A stretch of 64,000 nt of DNA, from contig JBDZVM010000009.1 in NCBI GenBank assembly GCA_040255675.1, positions 50,467 to 114,466 of the forward strand, in the 5' to 3' direction. Source of the stretch: JBDZVM01 sp040255675 (GTDB taxonomy: Bacteria > Actinomycetota > Actinomycetes > Acidothermales > Acidothermaceae). Below are positions 59,011 through 64,000 of this stretch, piece by piece. Position 1 is the stretch's first letter. The number at the start of each line of letters is the position of its first letter. A program made the position numbers and the translations under genes. The notes under the pieces were generated by a model that was not told where the DNA came from, searched no databases, and saw only the letters and a list, made by a program, of their open reading frames with translations.

Positions 59011-60294
59011 TTATCGCGGCAGGCCCGGCGCGGGGAATTGCGCGGTTAGTTCACGGACTTCGGCGGCGACCCGGTCGGTCGTGCTGGTGATCGCGTCGTC
59101 GTCGCCCTTGGCGACTACCGAGACGACTTCATCGATCCAAGCTGCGATGCGGCGCATTTCGTCGGCGCCCATGCCCCGGCTCGAAACCGCGGGAGTGCCG
59201 AGGCGAACACCCGACGGGTCGAACGGCTTGCGCGTGTCGTAGGGCACCGTGTTGTAGTTGAGCACGATGCCCGCACGGTCGAGCGCTTTCGCTACCGGCT
59301 TGCCGGCGACGCCCTGCGGCGTGAGGTCGACGAGGATGAGGTGGTTGTCGGTGCCGCCTGAGACGAGGTCGAAACCGCGAGCGGCGAGTTCTTCCGCGAG
59401 CGCTTTCGCGTTCGACACGATGAGCGAGGCGTAGTCGCGGAACGACGGTTGCATCGCCTCGCGTAGGGCGACCGCGATGGCAGCGGTGGTCTGGTTGTGC
59501 GGGCCGCCTTGCAAGCCTGGGAAAACCGCCTTGTCGATGGCCTTGGCGTGCTTTTCGTCGCACATCAGCATGGCGCCGCGTGGGCCGCGCAACGTCTTGT
59601 GTGTGGTCGTCGAGATGACTTCGGCGTGGCCAACCGGGGAGGGGTGCGCTCCGCCGGCGATGAGCCCGGCGATGTGGGCGATGTCGGCGACGAGCACCGC
59701 GCCGACTTCCTTGGCGATCTCGGCGAACGCGGGGAAGTCGATGATGCGCGGGATCGCGGTGCCGCCAGCGAAGATGATTTTCGGCCGTTCTTCGCGGGCG
59801 AGGTCTCGCACTTCGTCCATGTCGATGCGGCCGGTGTCGCGCCGCACGCCGTACCGTACCGGGTTGAACCAGGTGCCGGTGGCCGACACCGACCACCCGT
59901 GCGTGAGGTGACCGCCCATCGGCAGCGCCATGCCCATGACAGTTTCGCCTGGCTTCAGCAGCGCCAGGTAGATGGCGAGGTTGGCAGGGGAGCCGGAGTA
60001 AGGCTGCACGTTCGCGTGATCGACCCCGAATACTTGTTTTGCCCGGTCGATCGCGATCGTCTCGATTTGGTCGATGAACTCCTGGCCCTCGTAATAACGC
60101 TTGCCCGGGTACCCCTCGGAGTACTTGTTCTGCAAGATCGTGCCGCTTGCCTCCAGCACGGCTTGTGACACGTAATTCTCTGAAGGAATCAGCCGGATCT
60201 TCTCCGCCTGCTTCTTCTCCTCGAGGCGGACAAGCTTCGCGATCTCCGGGTCGGCCGCCGCAAGCGCGGCCAGCTCGTGCGCACCACTGGTCAT
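59011..60294 (-). CDS. glyA: Serine hydroxymethyltransferase
   Basis: 427 residues. This PLP enzyme interconverts serine and glycine and supplies one-carbon units on tetrahydrofolate. IRLIPSENYVSQAVLEASG, KYSEGYPGKRYYEGQEFIDQ, VQPYSGSPANLAIYLALLKP, the PLP lysine in STTTHKTLRGPRGAML, and VLNYNTVPYDTRKPFDPSGV are all present. ATG 60294 has AAGGAG 6 bases upstream. A ZTP riboswitch lies directly before it, consistent with control by folate status. Confidence 0.97.
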   Translation of the reverse strand: MTSGAHELAALAAADPEIAKLVRLEEKKQAEKIRLIPSENYVSQAVLEASGTILQNKYSEGYPGKRYYEGQEFIDQIETIAIDRAKQVFGVDHANVQPYSGSPANLAIYLALLKPGETVMGMALPMGGHLTHGWSVSATGTWFNPVRYGVRRDTGRIDMDEVRDLAREERPKIIFAGGTAIPRIIDFPAFAEIAKEVGAVLVADIAHIAGLIAGGAHPSPVGHAEVISTTTHKTLRGPRGAMLMCDEKHAKAIDKAVFPGLQGGPHNQTTAAIAVALREAMQPSFRDYASLIVSNAKALAEELAARGFDLVSGGTDNHLILVDLTPQGVAGKPVAKALDRAGIVLNYNTVPYDTRKPFDPSGVRLGTPAVSSRGMGADEMRRIAAWIDEVVSVVAKGDDDAITSTTDRVAAEVRELTAQFPAPGLPR

Positions 60295-60300
60295 GGTCGT

Positions 60301-60317
60301 CTCCTTGGACGGAGGTC
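60301..60317 (-). promoter_or_regulatory. Shine-Dalgarno-sequestering hairpin of glyA
   Basis: On the transcript, CUCC (60311-60314) can pair with GGAG of the Shine-Dalgarno sequence (60301-60304) across the loop GUCCAA. A competing hairpin pairs GGAC (60314-60317) with GUCC (60307-60310). The two cannot form together because they share the base at 60314 and would be knotted. This suits a translational expression platform for the riboswitch upstream. Confidence 0.5.
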
Positions 60318-60324
60318 CAGCGGG

Positions 60325-60405
60325 CGGACACCCAGGCGCACGGCGTCCGCTCCTGATCGCTTCCCGGTGGTCGGTTCCACCATCTGTGCGCCAGTCGCGA
60401 CGTCA
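60325..60405 (-). promoter_or_regulatory. ZTP (pfl) riboswitch upstream of glyA
   Basis: Reading the minus strand, the conserved elements of the ZTP-sensing pfl RNA appear in order: GCGACUGGCG (ending at 60389), the hairpin GGUGG-AACCGA-CCACC (60366-60381), the following GGGAAGCGA, and the distal GCGCCUGGGU (60330-60339) that pairs with the GGCGC near the start. These match the family consensus CGACUGGCG / GUGG..CCAC-GGGGAGC / CGCCUGGGC. Binding of ZTP or ZMP, which accumulate when 10-formyl-tetrahydrofolate is short, would switch on glyA. Confidence 0.88.
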
Positions 60406-60473
60406 CGATGGTACCGGGTCAGAGGTTCAGTTCGGTCTCCACGGTTCGCGGCCTCACTGATCGTTCACGCGGC

Positions 60474-60890
60474 TCACGGTGTGGCCTCGTTGGGCGGTAG
60501 CTGGTACCAAGCGCGCGCGATGCGGCGGTGCTCGTCGGGCGTGATTTCGGGTGGGATGCCGTTTCTCGCGACGACGGTGTCGATGAACTCTTGCGGTAGC
60601 CGCAAATTGTACTTCTCGACGTAATGCGCGAGGTCTGCCCGCCATACCCAATGACCGTCGGTGACGGGAGAGGCGGAGTCGGGCTGATGAGTGCCATCGA
60701 TGACATCGGGTGACTTCTCCATCGTCCAGCCCATTCGATCTCCGAGCCGCAAATAACTCAAGATGATCGCTTTGTGGCGCGACGGCTCGCTAGAGACGAA
60801 GTCGCGGATTGAATCGTTGTTTGAACGGCCTGATTTGAATTCGCGAAAGAAGCCCAGCGGGACAAGGCCGCCTAGTGAAACGTCTTCCAT
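60474..60890 (-). CDS. Putative immunity protein of the adjacent toxin-like gene
   Basis: 138 residues, soluble, with no signal or membrane segment. It begins (ATG 60890) inside the last codons of the upstream toxin-like gene and overlaps it by 19 bases in another frame, so the two are translated together. The C-terminal half (DGHWVWRADLAHYVEKYNLR, LPQEFIDTVVARNG) has the look of small immunity proteins encoded after actinobacterial polymorphic toxins, from memory of such loci. Pairing by position is the main evidence. I do not recognise a named family. Confidence 0.6.
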   Translation of the reverse strand: MEDVSLGGLVPLGFFREFKSGRSNNDSIRDFVSSEPSRHKAIILSYLRLGDRMGWTMEKSPDVIDGTHQPDSASPVTDGHWVWRADLAHYVEKYNLRLPQEFIDTVVARNGIPPEITPDEHRRIARAWYQLPPNEATP

Positions 60891-62242
60891 ATCCCGCCCT
60901 CATCGAGAATTGGCTTTGCGCTCAGTGTGAAGTCTAATGTGACGGCGGTTGTCGGCGCGCGGACGCTGGTATCAAGGAGGGCGGCCAGTTCTGCTGCTGT
61001 GCCGTTCGACGCGGCGTGACACGAATAGAGGCAGATCGGTGTCCCCTCGTGCCAGTCGGGATGTTTGCGGATCGCCGCCGCGACATCCTCCGACGTTACG
61101 CCAGCGGGCCAGCCGTCGGGTAATCCATGCACGACGACATTGTGCTCACCGGGCTCGACGGGTGTGTGATGGGCGAAGATAATCGAATCGTGGTCGCGGC
61201 CGAGTCTGGTGACACCCCATGGTTCGTGGACGACGGCAGGTTTGCCGGGTCCTTCTGCCATCGCGGCCGCGCTTGATGCGCCTCGGCCGATGTGACGCTC
61301 GGCGTCGTCCGCGCTCCGTATTAGAACGCGGCGCAGGGCGGGTGTGGCTTTTCGGGCAAGTTTGCTCGCGCCGGTAGGCAATATGGCGAGGGCATCAAGG
61401 CCGACGGCCGTCCAGGTCTGGTGGCCGGTCGCCGCCAGGACGGTGTCGCCGAGCATGGCAATCGCGGCGCTCGCTGCGGAGACGGTTTCGCATGCGGCGG
61501 CGGCTAGTTCAAGGGGTGGGAAGAAGATGCCGGCGACCGACAGGGCTAGGGCAGCGATGCCGGCGAGCGCGGAGATGACTGTGGCCAGGTGCGTGAGGGC
61601 GCGGAGAGCTTTGGCCCAATGGTCGCTTGCCCAATGCAGGGCGTCGCTGGTGACGTGTCGCCACCACGGCTTGTTGTGAACGCCTTGATGTGACGCGTCT
61701 TTGATAGCGGCGGCGGCCGTGCGCGCCGCATGCTGCTGCTTCTCGTGGGCGGCGGTGTTGGCCGCGGTCGCGTGTTTGAGGCGGCTGGCCGCATCGTCGA
61801 TCGCGGCGTCGTAGCGCGCCGCTGTCGGTGGGGGCGGAGGCTGGTTCGCCGATTGCGCCGCCGCGGCGGCGCGAGAGTCGGCTTCTCGGGCGGCGTCGCG
61901 TGCGATTTGGGCGGCGCGCAAATCATTGTTCGCGCGGACGGCGGCGGAACGGGCGCGGGTCGATTCGTACTGGACGTCGGCGAGGGTGCGCGCGTACCGC
62001 ACAAGTGCCGCGCCTGCGCTGGCGTACGAGGCGTGGGCCTTGTCGAGTTTGGGTGGCACTGTGACGATCCGGGTACTTGCGCGGGTGGCGGCTTGCCCTT
62101 TCCAGCCGTTGGTTTGGTTGGCCAGCGCACGCAGCCGGGCGGCGGTGTCGGCGATATCGGCCGCGATGGCTTGCAAACTGCGCCCGGCGGCGTTGACGGC
62201 GGCGGGGTCGCCGGCGATGGGCGCGAGCGCGTCGGTAGGCAC
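60872..62242 (-). CDS. Putative secreted toxin: WXG-type N-terminus, caspase/C80-like C-terminal domain
   Basis: 456 residues from GTG 62242. Residues 1-100 are a helical hairpin with Trp-x-Gly (NGWKGQ, 47-49), the mark of type VII-secreted WXG100-like modules. An Ala/Arg coiled coil and a PPPPP linker (135-139) follow, then two hydrophobic segments (about 216-241 and 245-272). The last 150 residues contain NVVVHGLPDGWPAG (His372) and PICLYSCHAASNGTAAELAA (Cys408), then RAPTTAV. The strand-HG and strand-SC pairing is that of caspase-like/C80 cysteine peptidases. The 3' overlap with a small gene supports a toxin-immunity reading. No secretion genes are nearby. Confidence 0.65.
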   Translation of the reverse strand: MPTDALAPIAGDPAAVNAAGRSLQAIAADIADTAARLRALANQTNGWKGQAATRASTRIVTVPPKLDKAHASYASAGAALVRYARTLADVQYESTRARSAAVRANNDLRAAQIARDAAREADSRAAAAAQSANQPPPPPTAARYDAAIDDAASRLKHATAANTAAHEKQQHAARTAAAAIKDASHQGVHNKPWWRHVTSDALHWASDHWAKALRALTHLATVISALAGIAALALSVAGIFFPPLELAAAACETVSAASAAIAMLGDTVLAATGHQTWTAVGLDALAILPTGASKLARKATPALRRVLIRSADDAERHIGRGASSAAAMAEGPGKPAVVHEPWGVTRLGRDHDSIIFAHHTPVEPGEHNVVVHGLPDGWPAGVTSEDVAAAIRKHPDWHEGTPICLYSCHAASNGTAAELAALLDTSVRAPTTAVTLDFTLSAKPILDEGGIWKTFH

Positions 62243-62248
62243 GGGAAA

Positions 62249-62254
62249 ACGCTA
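62249..62254 (-). promoter_or_regulatory. -10 box of the toxin-like gene
   Basis: On the minus strand TAGCGT ends 6 bases before GTG 62242, with no ribosome-binding site between, suggesting leaderless transcription. The terminator of the preceding operon lies 46-74 bases upstream of it. Confidence 0.5.
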
Positions 62255-62299
62255 GAGAATTCGTGTGCAGTCTCGCGGATTTGCCGTCAGAACCTGTGG

Positions 62300-62323
62300 A
62301 AAACCGCGTTCAGCTGAACGCGG
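62300..62323 (-). terminator. Intrinsic terminator after the exported-protein pair
   Basis: On the minus strand CCGCGTTC-AGCT-GAACGCGG (62323-62304) is followed immediately by TTTT (62303-62300). It lies 15 bases after the stop of the 62338-63279 gene and separates that operon from the toxin-like gene. Confidence 0.85.
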
Positions 62324-62337
62324 GAAGCCCTGTCCGG

Positions 62338-63279
62338 TCAGCCGCCAACGAGCACAGCGTGCGCTTCATCGACGGCGAAATCTGTCGTAATGCCGGGCAT
62401 ATCGAGGTCCGGAAGATTGAAGGTCTCGCCTGCGGCGCTGAAGGTTGCGTGCCAGGTCACGACCAGGGTGACAGAGGCGTGCGGCTGCGGCTTGCGATAC
62501 GTGTGCGAGAGGTAATACCCGGACTCGTCGTAACGCGGATCGATGTCGTCCTCGTAGGGTTTGCCGGCTCCCGTAAGCGTCGTCCCGTCGTCGAATGTCC
62601 AGGTGAATGTGGGCGTGGCCACGAGCTGACCTGGCACCGGTTGCTGAACGCTCATGACTTGTTCGCCTGGATCGGTGACGCTGACGAGGACAGGCAGGTT
62701 GACGAGTGTGTATTTGCTCGGCTGTACATTCGGCTTCGGAATCGGTACATGAATCCGTTCGTATTCGCTGACTTCGTCGACGATCTGTTGCGCGGGAATC
62801 GGCTCGCCCAGCCTGCCTGTGCACACATCACCGACGATGAGCCATGCGTCAAAGTTGCTCAGCTCAGATGTACGCCAGACATTCTCGTGAAGTCCTGTCT
62901 TTCCGGCGCTCTCGCAATACGCTGACGCAGCGGCGCAAAGCGGACTATCGAACGGCGTAGACGTCGGGCATGCTGGGCTTAATGTGTAGCGGTAAGAAAT
63001 ACCCGGGGTTCGTTGACCCGCCTGCGATATCGGAATCGCGACGACAGATCTACTGACGGTATCGAAACCGTATACGTACCCGTCGTCCGTAGTCTCGAGG
63101 CAGTTTACAGCTCCCGCGGGGCACGGCCCATCTGAGGCAGTGGGCGGGGCAGGTGACGGGCTACCCGCGACTGCCGCCGTGGAGCCAGGAAGTAATAGCG
63201 CGAGTGTAATTGCGAGCCAGGTTGCGGGCAGGGTTATTAGGACGACAAGTCGCCGGAGTACGCGGTGCTGCCGGGGCAT
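62338..63279 (-). CDS. Exported protein with PKD-like domain, unknown
   Basis: 313 residues from ATG 63279, which overlaps the preceding stop (ATGA). A signal sequence (RRLVVLITLPATWLAITLAL) precedes a mature region with several cysteines (DGPCPAGAVNCLE, SPACPTSTPFDSPLC, AYCESAG, GDVCTG) that probably form disulphides. The C-terminal third (TFTWTFDDGTTLTGAGKPYE, YYLSHTYRKPQPHASVTLVV) is a PKD-type beta-sandwich. Such pairs of a PKD-like exported protein and a DUF6318-like lipoprotein accompany secretion-related loci in actinobacteria as far as I recall. Function unknown. Confidence 0.75.
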   Translation of the reverse strand: MPRQHRVLRRLVVLITLPATWLAITLALLLPGSTAAVAGSPSPAPPTASDGPCPAGAVNCLETTDDGYVYGFDTVSRSVVAIPISQAGQRTPGISYRYTLSPACPTSTPFDSPLCAAASAYCESAGKTGLHENVWRTSELSNFDAWLIVGDVCTGRLGEPIPAQQIVDEVSEYERIHVPIPKPNVQPSKYTLVNLPVLVSVTDPGEQVMSVQQPVPGQLVATPTFTWTFDDGTTLTGAGKPYEDDIDPRYDESGYYLSHTYRKPQPHASVTLVVTWHATFSAAGETFNLPDLDMPGITTDFAVDEAHAVLVGG

Positions 63280-63977
63280 CACGAGTCGCCTCGGGTCAAC
63301 ATCCAAATCTGTGGCGGGCTAACGTCGGTTTGTAGATCAAAGATCAACTTTGTTGCGGGCGCTCCTGGAAATGTTTGCACCACTTTGCCCGCAGAGTCGA
63401 GCTGTGTCGCAGCCTCTTGATCCTCTGTCACGACGACGGTAATTGTCTGGCGGTACGAAGGGTACGCGGCGTCCACATTCAACAGATGTAGGTGGCCACC
63501 GTGCAACTTGTGGCCGTCGCGAAGGAGTTCTTGGATGCTGTAGACCTGTTTCAGGCATAGCTGGCATTTCGTGTTGAAAGTCGCGCTGATAGGCACCTCG
63601 TCGCCCGTATCGATTTGGTGGTTCGTGCCGTCGAAGAAGTTGCGCACGGTCTCGATCGCGGCGGGGACCTTCGCGGTCTCCTCCGGATACTTCGACGCCA
63701 GTTCACTTGGGATGGAAGGCAAGGGTGACGACCCAGCTGCCGGCGTCAGCACACCGGACGGCGAGGGCGTCGTTGACGTCGCGGGTGAAGGCGACCCACT
63801 GTCGGAGGCGGACGGAGTCAGCGAGACGTGAGACGTGGTGGCAAGCGTGGATGACACTGGCGAGGCCACGATTGGCTTGCTGTGCGCGTCGCAGCCGGCT
63901 GAAGCCATCGCGACGGCGACCAGCACGCCAGCCGCCGTCCGAATGCAAGATCCCCTGAAATCCACGGGCGCGAGCAT
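63279..63977 (-). CDS. Lipoprotein resembling the DUF6318 family
   Basis: 232 residues from ATG 63977. The signal peptide AAGVLVAVAMASAGC has a lipobox (ASAGC). A Ser/Thr/Pro-rich linker of about 60 residues follows, then a globular part with FFDGTNHQIDTGDEVPISAT, FNTKCQLCLKQVYSIQELLR and WMLTRGDS. The small compact domain with CQLC and a nuclear-transport-factor-2-like look suggests DUF6318, a lipoprotein family of actinobacteria without known role. Co-translated with the next gene. Confidence 0.72.
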   Translation of the reverse strand: MLAPVDFRGSCIRTAAGVLVAVAMASAGCDAHSKPIVASPVSSTLATTSHVSLTPSASDSGSPSPATSTTPSPSGVLTPAAGSSPLPSIPSELASKYPEETAKVPAAIETVRNFFDGTNHQIDTGDEVPISATFNTKCQLCLKQVYSIQELLRDGHKLHGGHLHLLNVDAAYPSYRQTITVVVTEDQEAATQLDSAGKVVQTFPGAPATKLIFDLQTDVSPPQIWMLTRGDS

Positions 63978-64000
63978 ACCGATCTTGCCGCCCAGCCACA

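Noticed and set aside
60419..60706. 95-codon minus-strand frame overlapping the putative immunity gene
   Set aside because: It is out of frame with the immunity gene, has no family features, and would run into the riboswitch leader.

Overview
The window comes from the chromosome of a high-GC actinomycete. GTG starts, 4-bp stop/start overlaps and TANNNT -10 boxes are frequent. The gene order follows the conserved actinobacterial housekeeping block that runs thiD, rpmB, recG, rsmD, coaD, sepIVA-like, yceD, rpmF, rnc, mutM, smc, ftsY, amtB, glnB, glnD, ffh, rpsP, rimM, trmD, rplS, lepB, rnhB, comM, dprA, xerC, whiG, M23 peptidase, rpsB, tsf, pyrH, frr, cdsA. A WhiG-type sigma factor between xerC and rpsB recalls Streptomyces and other sporulating or motile lineages. 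I cannot name the genus. I see no tRNA, rRNA, CRISPR array, insertion sequence or prophage.

Layout. 1-8.3 kb: partial M20 amidohydrolase, thiD, a GNAT enzyme, L28, a FakA-like kinase, recG, rsmD, coaD and a short SepIVA-like coiled-coil protein. 8.3-16.8 kb: yceD (possible CTG start), L32, RNase III, MutM, a membrane-anchored protein, acylphosphatase, a small coiled-coil protein and SMC. 16.8-20.0 kb: a 3.3-kb interruption between smc and ftsY holding an AAA ATPase/TOPRIM nuclease, likely phage defence, and a stub of a WXG100-like protein. 20.0-27.6 kb: ftsY, a stress-type membrane protein, the amtB-PII-glnD nitrogen operon and ffh. 27.6-36.6 kb: accessory genes, including an MFS transporter with a cyclic-nucleotide-binding domain divergent from a large class III cyclase, then an ECF sigma factor with a partner membrane protein. 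36.9-46.7 kb: rpsP to whiG in near-continuous overlapping order. 46.8-54.6 kb: M23 peptidase, then an insertion in which two paralogous secreted beta-propeller genes (the first frameshifted) flank a TetR-regulated heterodimeric ABC exporter. 54.8-58.9 kb: rpsB, tsf, pyrH, frr, cdsA. 59-64 kb, minus strand: glyA under a ZTP riboswitch, a putative toxin/immunity pair (WXG-type N-terminus, caspase/C80-like C-terminus) and two exported proteins.

Most interesting: the toxin/immunity pair at 60.5-62.2 kb; the AAA-TOPRIM protein fusing an ATPase to a DUF4435-like nuclease half; the ZTP riboswitch with a Shine-Dalgarno-sequestering hairpin; the linked cyclase and cNMP-binding transporter; a 50-bp palindrome present at two distant intergenic sites; the propeller-flanked exporter insertion with its frameshift; and a recurring leaderless-promoter architecture. 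All calls come from reading the sequence. No database search was run.
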